A program made the position numbers and the translations under genes. A stretch of 64,000 bases of DNA from GCA-003244245 sp963822695 (GTDB lineage Bacteria; Actinomycetota; Actinomycetes; Mycobacteriales; Pseudonocardiaceae), in NCBI GenBank assembly GCA_963822695.1, contig CAWGJH010000012.1:49330-113329 (forward strand), read 5' to 3'. Positions 34,538 to 43,550 of this stretch are shown piece after piece. Within the stretch, counting starts at the first letter, position 1; each line of letters starts with the position of its first letter. The notes beneath the pieces are model-generated. The model made no database searches. It was not told the origin of the DNA and saw nothing but the letters and a program-made list of their open reading frames with translations.

Positions 34538-35403
34538 TGGGCACCGTCTTCCAGCATGCGGACCTGCTCTTCCACGGCAGCGGGCAGAGGTGCGCGCCGC
34601 CGCAGTGCCGCCGGGAGCCGGACCAGCGCCTCGCGTAACGCACGACGGGCGGTCGCATCGCGCCCCGAGTCCCGCGCCAGCGCGGCAGCTGTCGCGACGG
34701 CTACCGGCCGCGGTCGGCGCAGCACGGCGGTCAGCAGGGCGTTGCGCAGCTCCAGTACCCGCCGACGCTCGGGATCGGGTCGGTGCACGGAGGGATGGTG
34801 GTGAGCGATTACGTCGTGGAGGTATGCCCGTTCCCACCCGGCGCTCGCCAGGTCGTAGCACAGCAACCGCTCCTCTCCCACGAAGAACAGCAGATTGCTG
34901 AAGCCACCGACCTCACAGAACGCCTGGCGGCGCAGCACCGCCGAGCACGCTAAGAACCCCAACACGGATGGGCCTGGGGCGTGTGGGGGACGGGGTAATG
35001 GGCTAGCGGCCATCAGCGGGTTTACCGAGTCGGGTCGTTGAGCGGGGCCGACGAGAGTGCAGGCCGCCACCAAGCCGAGGCGCGGATGGCTGTCCAGCGC
35101 TGCCGTGGCCCGCTGCAGCGCGCCAGGAGCCCACCACGAATCGTCGTCGCTGAAGGCGACGTAGGGGGTGCGGGCCGCTACGACGCCGAGGTTGCGCGCG
35201 GGGGCCCCGTAGTTGCGCCGCAGCACCAGCACCACCACGCCGCTGAACTGCGCGCGTACCGCAGGGGCAGTGCCGTCGGTGGAGCCGTTGTCCACCACGA
35301 CAATGGGCGGCGGCGGGGTGAGCTCGTGGAGGTACCGCAGGGTGCGCATAAGCTCTTGGCGCCGGTCGCGGGTGGCGATGACCACCGTGACGTTGCCACT
35401 CAC
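34534..35403 (-). CDS. glycosyltransferase family 2
   Basis: 289 residues from GTG 35403. Similar in layout to its downstream neighbour: VTVVIATRDRRQELMRTL, IVVVDNGSTDGTAPAV, FSDDDSWW (metal-binding acidic site), GFSNLLFFVGEERLLCYDL. The pair may be a tandem duplication. It begins 124 bp from the divergent sugar epimerase gene, so the two operons probably share a control region. Confidence 0.9.
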   Translation of the reverse strand: MSGNVTVVIATRDRRQELMRTLRYLHELTPPPPIVVVDNGSTDGTAPAVRAQFSGVVVLVLRRNYGAPARNLGVVAARTPYVAFSDDDSWWAPGALQRATAALDSHPRLGLVAACTLVGPAQRPDSVNPLMAASPLPRPPHAPGPSVLGFLACSAVLRRQAFCEVGGFSNLLFFVGEERLLCYDLASAGWERAYLHDVIAHHHPSVHRPDPERRRVLELRNALLTAVLRRPRPVAVATAAALARDSGRDATARRALREALVRLPAALRRRAPLPAAVEEQVRMLEDGAQ

Positions 35404-35527
35404 TGAAGCACCGCTGAACGGAGTGCCTTGGCCAGCGCTTGGACTCGCACAACTCCTTAAATACCCACGCTCCGAGCTGTAAAACTCTCACACCAGGTTT
35501 GGGGCCCCTGAGCCAGGGTAACTCACG

Positions 35528-36499
35528 GTGGTGAGCACAAGGTTCAGCATGGCCGTGGTCACCGGCGGGGCCGGTTTTCTTGGATCACACCTGTGCGAAC
35601 AGTTGCTGCGCCGGGGCACCGGCGTTATCTGCCTAGATAATTTTCTCACCGGCACCCCAGCCAACATCGCACATTTAATCGGGGAGCCACGGTTTCGCCT
35701 CATCAAGTGCGATGTGACGAACTTCGTGCACGTGCCGGGTCCGGTAGATCTGGTGCTGCACCTGGCCTCGGCTGCCTCCCCCGCCGACTATCTTCGGCTG
35801 CCCATCGAGACGCTCAAGGTGGGCAGCCTGGGCACGCTTCACGCGCTGGGTCTGGCCGGGGAGAAAGGTGCGCGGTTCGTGCTCGCCTCGACCAGCGAGG
35901 TCTACGGTGATCCGCAGCAGCACCCGCAGTCCGAGAGCTACTGGGGCAATGTCAACCCGGTCGGCCCGCGGAGCGTGTACGACGAGGCTAAGCGCTACGC
36001 CGAGGCGCTCACCACCGCTTACCGGATGTCTCGCGGGACGGACACCGCGATAGTGCGGATCTTCAATACCTACGGTCCCCGGATGCGCCCAGACGACGGA
36101 CGGGCCATCCCGACCTTCATTCGCCAGGCGCTGGCCGGCGAGCCCCTGTCGGTCACCGGCGATGGGAGCCAGACGCGTTCGGTGTGCTACGTCGATGACA
36201 CCATCCGGGGCATCCTCGCGCTGGCCGAGTCCGACGCGGCAGGCCCAGTGAACATCGGCGGTCCGCTGGAGCTACCGGTGGCTGAACTAGCCGCGACTGT
36301 CATCGAGCTCAGCGGGTCGCCCGGGTCAATCCGGCACATTGAACGCCCAGTCGATGATCCGCGGGTGCGCCGCCCAGACACCACATTGGCCCGAGAGCTC
36401 CTCGACTGGGAGCCGAAAGTCCAGCTCCGGGACGGGCTGGCTCGCACCATCGTGTGGTTCCGGTCGCAGCTGGCCAGCGCCGAGCTCACCACGCGCTGA
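35528..36499 (+). CDS. NAD-dependent epimerase/dehydratase, UDP-glucuronate decarboxylase-like
   Basis: 323 residues from GTG 35528. Extended SDR: nucleotide-binding VVTGGAGFLGSHLCEQLL, NFLTGTPANIAHL, catalytic Thr/Ser in ASTSEVYG, and YDEAKRYAEAL with Tyr151/Lys155. The GPRSVYDEAKR context is that of UDP-xylose synthases (UXS), which make UDP-xylose from UDP-glucuronate. Another nucleotide sugar, such as an ADP-sugar, is possible given the heptose genes downstream. First gene of the plus-strand cluster. Confidence 0.85.
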   Translation: MVSTRFSMAVVTGGAGFLGSHLCEQLLRRGTGVICLDNFLTGTPANIAHLIGEPRFRLIKCDVTNFVHVPGPVDLVLHLASAASPADYLRLPIETLKVGSLGTLHALGLAGEKGARFVLASTSEVYGDPQQHPQSESYWGNVNPVGPRSVYDEAKRYAEALTTAYRMSRGTDTAIVRIFNTYGPRMRPDDGRAIPTFIRQALAGEPLSVTGDGSQTRSVCYVDDTIRGILALAESDAAGPVNIGGPLELPVAELAATVIELSGSPGSIRHIERPVDDPRVRRPDTTLARELLDWEPKVQLRDGLARTIVWFRSQLASAELTTR

Positions 36500-36577
36500 G
36501 CGGTGTTTCGGGAGTCGCTTCGCCGGGTATTAGGTAGCTGGATGGAACTCGGCGGTCGTCAGCGTGCCACTTAAGTC

Positions 36578-38242
36578 ATGGGGGTACTGGTGCGCATCCT
36601 CGGTATTAACGCGGTCTTCCACGATCCGGCTGCGGCACTGATCGTCAACGGGGAGATCGTGGCCGCCGCGGAAGAGGAACGGTTCAGTCGCCGCAAGCAC
36701 GGGAAGCGCCCTGTGCCATTCTCTGCCTGGGAGCTGCCTGAACTATCCGCGCGCTGGTGTTTGGAGGTTGCGGGCATCAGCCCTGAGGATCTTGACGCTG
36801 TCTCCTATTCATATGACCCGGCGCTGGTACAGCCGGACCTGGATGGGCTGGATGAGCGGTGGGAGGACCTGCGGACCACCTATGCTCGCCGTGCCCCGTA
36901 TTTCCTGGCCACCGCATTGCCAGGGTTAGACCCAGCGGCTGTGCGGTTCGTACCGCACCACATCGCCCACGCCGCCTCCGCTGGCCTCGCCGCACCGTTT
37001 CGTGATTCCGCGGTGCTGGTCGCCGACGGCCGCGGGGAGGCTACCTCCTACTTGAGCGGTCGCTATCGCGATGGCGAGTTGGAAGTGCTGGCCAGCCAGG
37101 AGCTGCCGCATTCGCTGGGCCTAATGTACGAGGAAGTCACCGATCACCTGGGCTTTCTGCGCTCATCGGATGAATACAAGGTGATGGCGCTGGCCTCCTA
37201 CGGCCGGTGGCCATCCACCGAGCCGCGGCTGCTGCCCGCGTTGCGGGAGCTCGTCCGGGCTACCGGTGACGGTGGGTTTGTCGTGCGGCCCATCGACTGG
37301 TCCGAGCTGGCAAAGCGACGCGCACCCGGCGAGGAATTGCAGTCCGAGCATGTGGACCTCGCCGCCGCCGTGCAGGCGCGTCTGGAGGAGGTATTGCTGG
37401 AACTGGCTAGGTGGCTGCACCGGCGCACCGGCGAGCGGCGGCTCACGATGGCCGGCGGGGTGGCGCTGAACTGCGTCGCCAACACCCGGCTTACTACCGA
37501 AGGACCTTTCGACGAGCTGTGGGTGCAGCCCGCGGCGGGCGATGCGGGCACCGCGCTGGGCGGGGCATTGCACCTCGCGCACCTTTTCGGCGAGCAGATC
37601 ACCCCGATGCCAGGCGCTGACCTCGGCCGCGGCTTCACTGACGACGAGTTAGCCGGCTGGCTGGACTCCGCGCACATCCGCTATGAGCGTCCGCCGGATG
37701 TGGCTACCGCGGTCGCCGACGCATTGGCCGCCGACGCGATCGTGGCCTGGTTTCAGGGGCGTAGTGAGTTCGGTCCGCGGGCGTTGGGCCACCGGTCATT
37801 GCTCGCCCATCCGGGCCACGCCCGGAATCTCGACCGGCTCAACGCCGTCAAAGGGCGTGAACAATTCCGGCCGGTCGCGCCGATGGTGCTCACGGATCGC
37901 GCCGGTGAGCTGTTCGATCGCGGCCCGATTCCCAGCCCTTACATGCTGTTCGTGCACGACGTGGTGCCGCGGTGGCGCGAGCGCATCCCGGCAGTAGTGC
38001 ATGTTGATGGCACTGCGCGTATCCAAACCGTCAACCGCGATACCGAGCCGACGTTAGCCCGGTTACTGGAGCGCTTCGCTGAGCTCACCGGACTGCCCAC
38101 GGTGGTGAACACCAGTCTGAATACCGCCGGGCGGCCCATGGTGGACGACCCGCGCGACGCGCTGGAGTGTTTCGGTTCGGCCCCGGTCAACGTGCTCGCC
38201 CTCGGACCCTTCCTGCTGCGCCGTTCGGAGATCACCCGATGA
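36578..38242 (+). CDS. carbamoyltransferase (NodU/CmcH/TobZ family)
   Basis: 554 residues from ATG 36578 (or GTG 36587). O-carbamoyltransferases move a carbamoyl group from carbamoyl phosphate to a sugar hydroxyl via carbamoyl adenylate. The Kae1-like part shows ILGINAVFHDPAAAL, EEERFSRRKHG and HHIAHAASA (metal-binding His). The YrdC-like part shows GRSEFGPRALGHRSLLA, KGREQFRPVAPMVL and NTSLNTAGRP. Length is typical. Its ATGA stop overlaps the following GT2-GmhB gene. It probably carbamoylates the cluster's sugar, perhaps heptose. Confidence 0.93.
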   Translation: MGVLVRILGINAVFHDPAAALIVNGEIVAAAEEERFSRRKHGKRPVPFSAWELPELSARWCLEVAGISPEDLDAVSYSYDPALVQPDLDGLDERWEDLRTTYARRAPYFLATALPGLDPAAVRFVPHHIAHAASAGLAAPFRDSAVLVADGRGEATSYLSGRYRDGELEVLASQELPHSLGLMYEEVTDHLGFLRSSDEYKVMALASYGRWPSTEPRLLPALRELVRATGDGGFVVRPIDWSELAKRRAPGEELQSEHVDLAAAVQARLEEVLLELARWLHRRTGERRLTMAGGVALNCVANTRLTTEGPFDELWVQPAAGDAGTALGGALHLAHLFGEQITPMPGADLGRGFTDDELAGWLDSAHIRYERPPDVATAVADALAADAIVAWFQGRSEFGPRALGHRSLLAHPGHARNLDRLNAVKGREQFRPVAPMVLTDRAGELFDRGPIPSPYMLFVHDVVPRWRERIPAVVHVDGTARIQTVNRDTEPTLARLLERFAELTGLPTVVNTSLNTAGRPMVDDPRDALECFGSAPVNVLALGPFLLRRSEITR

Positions 38243-39732
38243 GCCATACGGTGGTGATCCCCACGATCGGACGGCCCAGCCTGCGAGTGCTGCTCACGCA
38301 GCTTGTGAGTGGCGATGCGGGCCATAACTCGCATCGCCACTCACAGGCGATCGTCGTCGTCAACGATCGCCCGGCGCCCACCGAGCCGCTGGCAGTCGGT
38401 TTTCCGGTGCGCGTGCTGCGCTGCGGGGGACGTGGGCCGGCCGCTGCCCGCAACGTCGGCTGGCGCGCGGTGGACACTGAGTGGGTCGCGTTTCTTGATG
38501 ACGATGTCGTGCCCGGACCGGACTGGATCGCGCAGCTGGCGCAGGACCTGCGCGGACTCGCCCCGGATGTGGGCGCAAGTCAAGGGTGCATCGAGGTGCC
38601 ACTGCCCACCGACCGCCGCCCCACCGATCTCGAACGCGGCACCGCTGGCCTGGCCAGCGCACGGTGGATCACGGCGGACATGGCCTACCGGCGGGCCGCG
38701 CTCCAGCGCGTCGGTGGCTTCGACGAACGCCTCGGTCGGGCCTACCGCGAGGACGCCGATCTGGCCCTGCGGGTGATCGCGGCGGGCTACCGCATCGTCG
38801 AAGGGCGGCGGCACACCGTGCACCCGGTACGCCCTGCGGGCCCACTGGCCAGCGTCCGTGCGCAACGTGGCAACGCCGATGACGCCTTCATGCGGCGGCG
38901 GCACGGGTCCGGCTGGCGGCAGCGGATCGGAGACGGTCCTGGCCGGCTGCGGCGCCACGGGCTGACCACCACCGCCGCCGCTCTCGCGCTCGGCGCCGCA
39001 GCGCGGCGGCACCCGCGGGTCGCCAGCGCGGCGGGTCTCGCCTGGGCCACGCTGACCGCGGAATTCGCGCTGCACCGGATTCTGCCGGGGCCGCGCACCC
39101 TCGAGGAGATCGGCGCGATGGTGGCCACCAGCATCGCGATCCCACCAGTGGCGTGCTGGCACCGGCTGACCGGGGAGTTGCGCTGGCGGCGGGTGCCGCC
39201 AGCCACCGCCGTCCCCGCCGCGGTGCTGTTCGACCGCGACGGCACTCTCGTCCACGACGTGCCCTACAACGCCGATCCCGCTGCGGTGCGGACCGTGCCC
39301 GGTGCCCGCGAGGCGATGGACCGGCTCCGCGACATCGGGATTCCGGTCGGCGTGGTGACCAACCAGTCCGGCGTGGCACGTGGGCTGATCAGCTGCGAGC
39401 AGCTTGAGCAGGTGAACACGAGGGTAACGGAGCTGCTCGGCCCGTTTGACGCATGGAGCATCTGCCGGCACGGCGAGGACGACGGCTGCGACTGCCGCAA
39501 GCCGGCACCGGGCCTGGTGAAGGACGCCGCCGCCCAGTTGGGCGTGCCGGTGGACCGCTGCGTGGTCATTGGGGATACCGCAGCGGACGTCACCGCGGCC
39601 GCCGCAGCCGGTGCCCGCGGAATTCTGGTACCCACTGCCCGCACCCTGCGCCAGGAGATCCGGTCCGCCCCGGAGGTGGCGCCGAACATCACCGCGGCGG
39701 TCGAACTCAGCCTGTCGGGGCGGCTGGCATGA
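38239..39732 (+). CDS. fusion of GT2 glycosyltransferase and GmhB-type heptose bisphosphate phosphatase
   Basis: 497 residues from ATG 38239. Residues 1-220 are a GT-A glycosyltransferase (VVIPTIGRPSLRVLL, VAFLDDDVVPGPDW, REDADLALRVI). After a linker with hydrophobic stretches, residues 330-495 are a HAD phosphatase: AAVLFDRDGTLVHD, VVTNQSGVARGL, the zinc loop CRHGEDDGCDCRKPAPG, and CVVIGDTAADV. That loop is the mark of D-glycero-D-manno-heptose-1,7-bisphosphate phosphatase, the third step to ADP-heptose. The coding region contains a 16-bp palindrome at 38304-38345. Fusion means one enzyme makes and one transfers sugar in the same pathway. Confidence 0.9.
   Translation: MSHTVVIPTIGRPSLRVLLTQLVSGDAGHNSHRHSQAIVVVNDRPAPTEPLAVGFPVRVLRCGGRGPAAARNVGWRAVDTEWVAFLDDDVVPGPDWIAQLAQDLRGLAPDVGASQGCIEVPLPTDRRPTDLERGTAGLASARWITADMAYRRAALQRVGGFDERLGRAYREDADLALRVIAAGYRIVEGRRHTVHPVRPAGPLASVRAQRGNADDAFMRRRHGSGWRQRIGDGPGRLRRHGLTTTAAALALGAAARRHPRVASAAGLAWATLTAEFALHRILPGPRTLEEIGAMVATSIAIPPVACWHRLTGELRWRRVPPATAVPAAVLFDRDGTLVHDVPYNADPAAVRTVPGAREAMDRLRDIGIPVGVVTNQSGVARGLISCEQLEQVNTRVTELLGPFDAWSICRHGEDDGCDCRKPAPGLVKDAAAQLGVPVDRCVVIGDTAADVTAAAAAGARGILVPTARTLRQEIRSAPEVAPNITAAVELSLSGRLA
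38304..38345. repeat. 16-bp perfect palindrome inside the GT2-GmhB gene
   Basis: TGTGAGTGGCGATGCG and its exact complement, with a 10-base loop, encode SGDAGHNSHRHSQ between TQLV and AIVVVND of the GT2 domain. GT2 proteins usually go straight from the first helix to the second strand with a shorter, unrelated loop. An in-frame palindromic insertion is therefore possible. Confidence 0.65.
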
Positions 39733-40814
39733 ACGCCAGCACCGTGAGCACCGGCCTGATGAACACAGCGCCGAGTGCTGGCACCATGCTGATCGCCCGG
39801 TTGGACAACGCCGGGGACGTGCTGCTGGCGGGACCAGCGGTCCGGGCGGTCGCCGCGCACGTCAACACGGTGGTCATGCTCACGGGCCCGCACGGGAGCG
39901 CGGCTGCGGAGCTACTCCCCGGAGTCGACCGGGTCATCGAGTGGTGCGCGCCCTGGATTGACCCCGATCCCGCCCCCGTCACCGCCCACCACGTCGCCGC
40001 GCTGCACGATGCGGTGCGCGCCCAGAAGCCACACGCTGCCCTGCTGCTTACCTCGTTTCACCAGTCGCCGCTGCCCCTGGCGTTGCTGCTGCGACTGGCG
40101 GGAATCGCCTGGATCGGCGCGATCAGCGAGGACTACCCTGGCTCACTGCTCGACCTGCGCCACCGCGTCGACGGTGACCCGCCGGAGGCGCAACGGGCGC
40201 TGCAACTGGCCCGCGCCGCTGGCTACCCGCTGCCAGCCGGGGACGACGGGCGGCTCGCGGTGCGCCGGCCACTGCCCGCTGTTGAGAACCTCACCGGCGG
40301 ACCTGGGTACGTCGTGGTGCACCCTGGCGCCTCAGCCCCGGCCCGGGAGTGGCCCCCCCAGCACTGCGCGCAGGCCGTCCGCGCCCTGGTCGCCGCCGGG
40401 CACCGGGTCGTCGTCACCGGCTCAGCTCGCGAGCGGGACCTCACCGCCGAGGTCGCCGGCGACACCGGCGTCGACCTCGGCGGCCGCACCGATGTGCGCA
40501 CGTTGGCCGCCGTGCTCGACGGTGCCTGCGTGGTGGTCGCGGGTAACACCGGGCCAGCGCACCTGGCTGCCGCGGTGGGCACGCCGGTGGTGTCGCTGTT
40601 CGCTCCGGTAGTGCCAGCCGCGCGGTGGGCCCCCTACGGGGTGCCGACGGTGCTGCTCGGCGACCAGCACGCGCCCTGCCGTGACACCCGCGCGCGGGAC
40701 TGCCCCGTGCCTGGTCACCCCTGCTTGTCCGGGGTGGATCCGGCCGATGTCGTCGAAGCGGTCGGCTCGTTGGCAGGAACCCACATGAGGACCCACACGG
40801 GGGCACAGACATGA
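39729..40814 (+). CDS. glycosyltransferase family 9 (heptosyltransferase-like)
   Basis: 361 residues from ATG 39729, overlapping the previous stop. GT-B fold of the GT9 family, which includes ADP-heptose:LPS heptosyltransferases: MLIARLDNAGDVLLAGPAV, VVVHPGASAPAREWPPQH, RVVVTGSARERDLT, VVAGNTGPAHLAAAVGTPVV. The Asp of the N-terminal loop (RLDNAGDVLL) is conserved. It presumably moves the ADP-heptose made by this cluster onto an acceptor that is not lipid A. Confidence 0.92.
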   Translation: MNASTVSTGLMNTAPSAGTMLIARLDNAGDVLLAGPAVRAVAAHVNTVVMLTGPHGSAAAELLPGVDRVIEWCAPWIDPDPAPVTAHHVAALHDAVRAQKPHAALLLTSFHQSPLPLALLLRLAGIAWIGAISEDYPGSLLDLRHRVDGDPPEAQRALQLARAAGYPLPAGDDGRLAVRRPLPAVENLTGGPGYVVVHPGASAPAREWPPQHCAQAVRALVAAGHRVVVTGSARERDLTAEVAGDTGVDLGGRTDVRTLAAVLDGACVVVAGNTGPAHLAAAVGTPVVSLFAPVVPAARWAPYGVPTVLLGDQHAPCRDTRARDCPVPGHPCLSGVDPADVVEAVGSLAGTHMRTHTGAQT

Positions 40815-41758
40815 GGGTGCTGCACTGGCATGTCCACGGTTCCTGGAGCAGTGCGTTCGTGCAGGGGCCACACACTTACCTGGTGCCAGTGACGCTGAAA
40901 CGCGACGCCGACGGCCGCGGCCGGGCGCGCACCTTCGACTGGCCGCCCAACGCAGTCGAGATCACTCCCGAAGCACTGGCCGATGCGCACGTCAACCTTG
41001 TCGTGTTACAGCGTCCCCGTGAACTCACGCTCACCGAGCAATGGTTGGGTCGCCGGCCCGGGCGTGATGTGCCAGCCGTCTACGTCGAGCACAACGCCCC
41101 GCGCGGCGATGTGCCCCACACCCGGCATCCGATGGCCGACCGGTCCGACATCCCCGTCGTGCACGTCACGCCGTTCAACGAACTGTTCTGGGACTGCGGC
41201 CGGGCGCCGACCCTGGTGATCGAGCACGGCATCCCCGATCCCGGTTACCGCTACACCGGGGAGATTCCGCACGCCGGGGTGGTGATCAACGAACCGGTCC
41301 GCCGAGGGCGGGTCACCGGTACCGACCTGCTTCCCCGCTTCGCCGAGCAGGCACCGCTGGACGTCTTCGGCATGGCGGTGTCGATGCTGCCACGACACGG
41401 TCACATCGCGACATTCGAGGACTTGCCGCAGGCCCGAATGCACGCCCAACTCGCCCGGCGCCGGGTGTACCTGCACCCGATCCGCTGGACCTCGCTGGGC
41501 CTGTCCCTCCTCGAAGCCATGCACCTGGGCATGCCGGTGGTCGCTCTGGCGACCACCGAGGCTGTGGAAGCGGTCCCTCCCGACGCTGGGGTGGTGTCCA
41601 CCCGGATTGACCTGCTCACCGAGGCGCTGCGCGCCTTCGTCGTCGACCACGATCTCGCTCGCCACACCGGCCTGGCGGCCAGATCCGCCGCGTGCCGGAG
41701 GTACTCGCTCGAGCGGTTCCGCACCGATTGGGACCAGCTGCTGAAGGAGGTGCGCTGA
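40811..41758 (+). CDS. GT4-like glycosyltransferase
   Basis: 315 residues from ATG 40811, overlapping the previous stop. GT-B type, with a short N-terminal half beginning MRVLHWHVHGSWSSAFVQG, then VVHVTPFNELFWDCG, and the C-terminal nucleotide-binding part: YLHPIRWTSLGLSLLEAMHL, GMPVVALATTEAVEAVP. The usual Glu pair of GT4 EX7E appears as LGLSLLEAM. Donor and acceptor unknown. Confidence 0.85.
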   Translation: MRVLHWHVHGSWSSAFVQGPHTYLVPVTLKRDADGRGRARTFDWPPNAVEITPEALADAHVNLVVLQRPRELTLTEQWLGRRPGRDVPAVYVEHNAPRGDVPHTRHPMADRSDIPVVHVTPFNELFWDCGRAPTLVIEHGIPDPGYRYTGEIPHAGVVINEPVRRGRVTGTDLLPRFAEQAPLDVFGMAVSMLPRHGHIATFEDLPQARMHAQLARRRVYLHPIRWTSLGLSLLEAMHLGMPVVALATTEAVEAVPPDAGVVSTRIDLLTEALRAFVVDHDLARHTGLAARSAACRRYSLERFRTDWDQLLKEVR

Positions 41759-42972
41759 TGAGGATCGACCTGATCTCCGAGCACGCTAGCCCGCTCGCGG
41801 CGATCGGCGGGGCCGACTCAGGGGGGCAAAATGTCCACGTCGCGGAGCTCGCGCGGGCGCTAGGCGAGCGTGGGCACCACGTGACCGTCTACACCCGCCG
41901 AGACGGCCTAGCGCTGCCCGACCGACTCCGCGCGGGCCCAGGGGTGACCGTTGAGCACGTGCCCGCCGGACCCGCCCGCCGCATGCCCAAGGACGCCTTG
42001 CTGCCCTATATGGCCGAGTTCGGCGATCGCCTCGCGCGGCGGTGGCTGGTGGAACCGCCGGACGTGGCGCACGCGCACTTCTGGATGAGCGGTCTTGCCG
42101 CACATCGCGGTGCCCGTGGCACCGGTATTCCGGTGCTGCAGACCTTCCATGCGCTCGGCACCGTCAAGCGGCGATATCAGGGTGCGTCGGATCCCAGCCC
42201 CCCGTCCCGATTACAGCTGGAGGCCGGATTGGCGCGCGACGCGGCACTGGTTGTTGCGACGTGCTCGGATGAGGTGACCGAGCTCGCTGCCCTGGGTGCG
42301 CCGGCGCAGCGGGTCGCCGTGGTGCCGTGCGGGGTCGACCTCGACCGGTTCATCCCCCACGGCCCACGGGCGCCGCGCACCAGTCGGCACCGCATCCTGT
42401 CTCTGGGGCGACTGGTCGAACGTAAGGGCGTCGAGACCACCATTCGGGCCCTCCCCGAGGTGCCCGGCGCGGAACTCGTCATCGCGGGCGGCGGGGACGC
42501 GATCGCGGACGCGGAGCTGGCGAGGTTGGTTGCGGCCGCACAGGCTTGCGGGGTGCGCGACCGGGTGCACCTCCTCGGCCAGATAGCCCGGGAGGACGTG
42601 CCCGCGCTGCTGCGCTCGGCGGACGTGGTGGTCAGCGTGCCCTGGTACGAACCGTTCGGGATGGTGCCGCTGGAGGCGATGGCCTGCGGTGTTCCGGTCG
42701 TCGCCTCCGCGGTGGGGGGGCACCTCGACACGGTCCTGGACGGCCGCACCGGCGCACTGGTGCCGCCACGCGACCCCGCCGCGCTGGCGCAGCGGCTGCG
42801 GGAACTGCTCGCCGATCCCGCCAGGCTGGCCGCGATCGGCTCGGCCGCGGCGACCCGGGCGCGGTCTCGCTACGGCTGGGGCCGCATCGCGAGTGAGATG
42901 GAACTGCTGTATCACCGGGTGCGGGCCAGTGCCGAGGCCACGACGACCACTGCGCCGGGAGGCCGATCATGA
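41758..42972 (+). CDS. glycosyltransferase family 4
   Basis: 404 residues from ATG 41758, whose ATGA overlaps the upstream TGA. N-terminal GGADSGGQNVHVAELARAL and HHVTVYTRRDG. The donor-binding half shows VPCGVDLDRFIP, LGRLVERKGVETTIRAL, and PWYEPFGMVPLEAMACGVPVV with the EX7E pair. The C-terminal 30 residues are disordered. GT4 enzymes of this type use GDP- or UDP-sugars; the GGADSGGQNVHV start is frequent in such clusters. Confidence 0.92.
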   Translation: MRIDLISEHASPLAAIGGADSGGQNVHVAELARALGERGHHVTVYTRRDGLALPDRLRAGPGVTVEHVPAGPARRMPKDALLPYMAEFGDRLARRWLVEPPDVAHAHFWMSGLAAHRGARGTGIPVLQTFHALGTVKRRYQGASDPSPPSRLQLEAGLARDAALVVATCSDEVTELAALGAPAQRVAVVPCGVDLDRFIPHGPRAPRTSRHRILSLGRLVERKGVETTIRALPEVPGAELVIAGGGDAIADAELARLVAAAQACGVRDRVHLLGQIAREDVPALLRSADVVVSVPWYEPFGMVPLEAMACGVPVVASAVGGHLDTVLDGRTGALVPPRDPAALAQRLRELLADPARLAAIGSAAATRARSRYGWGRIASEMELLYHRVRASAEATTTTAPGGRS

Positions 42973-43550
42973 GTCGCGAACACTTTGCGGCCCTGCGGGC
43001 CGCTCTGGCCCAGATCGAGGACATCGCTGGCTCGCGGATCGAGTCATGGGGACGCCATCTGGCCGGGGTGCTGGCTGGCGGCGGCCGGTTACTCGCTTGT
43101 GGCAATGGCGGCAGCGCCGCCGAGGCCCAGCATCTCACCGGCGAGCTCGTCGGCCGGTTTCGGCACGAGCGGCGCCCGTTCTCCGCGATCGCCCTGCACG
43201 CCGACACCTCCGCGCTCACCGCGATTGGCAACGACTACGGCGGACACGAGTCGTTCGCTCGCCAGGTCTTCGCCCACGGCCGCTCAGGTGATGTGCTCAT
43301 CGCGCTGTCCACCAGCGGTGCCAGCCGCAATGTGGTCTCCGCGGCTAAGGCGGCGCACGAGGTCGGCATGACCGCGTGGGCTCTGACCGGCCCGGCCCCC
43401 AACACGCTGGCGGCGCTCTGCGACGATGCGATCGCGGTCGAGGCTCCCAGCGCCGCGACTGTGCAGGAGATCCACCTCGTCCTCGTGCACGCGGTGTGCA
43501 TCGCGATCGACGACGCGCTCGGCGTGGTCGCGTCGAAGCCGCAACTATGA
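42969..43550 (+). CDS. gmhA: sedoheptulose-7-phosphate isomerase GmhA
   Basis: 193 residues from ATG 42969, overlapping the previous stop. SIS-domain enzyme that turns sedoheptulose-7-phosphate into D-glycero-D-manno-heptose-7-phosphate, the first step to ADP-heptose. Signatures: ACGNGGSAAEAQHLTGEL, LSTSGASRNVVSAAKAA, and TVQEIHLVLVHAVC with His near the end. Length is typical. Confidence 0.93.
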   Translation: MSREHFAALRAALAQIEDIAGSRIESWGRHLAGVLAGGGRLLACGNGGSAAEAQHLTGELVGRFRHERRPFSAIALHADTSALTAIGNDYGGHESFARQVFAHGRSGDVLIALSTSGASRNVVSAAKAAHEVGMTAWALTGPAPNTLAALCDDAIAVEAPSAATVQEIHLVLVHAVCIAIDDALGVVASKPQL

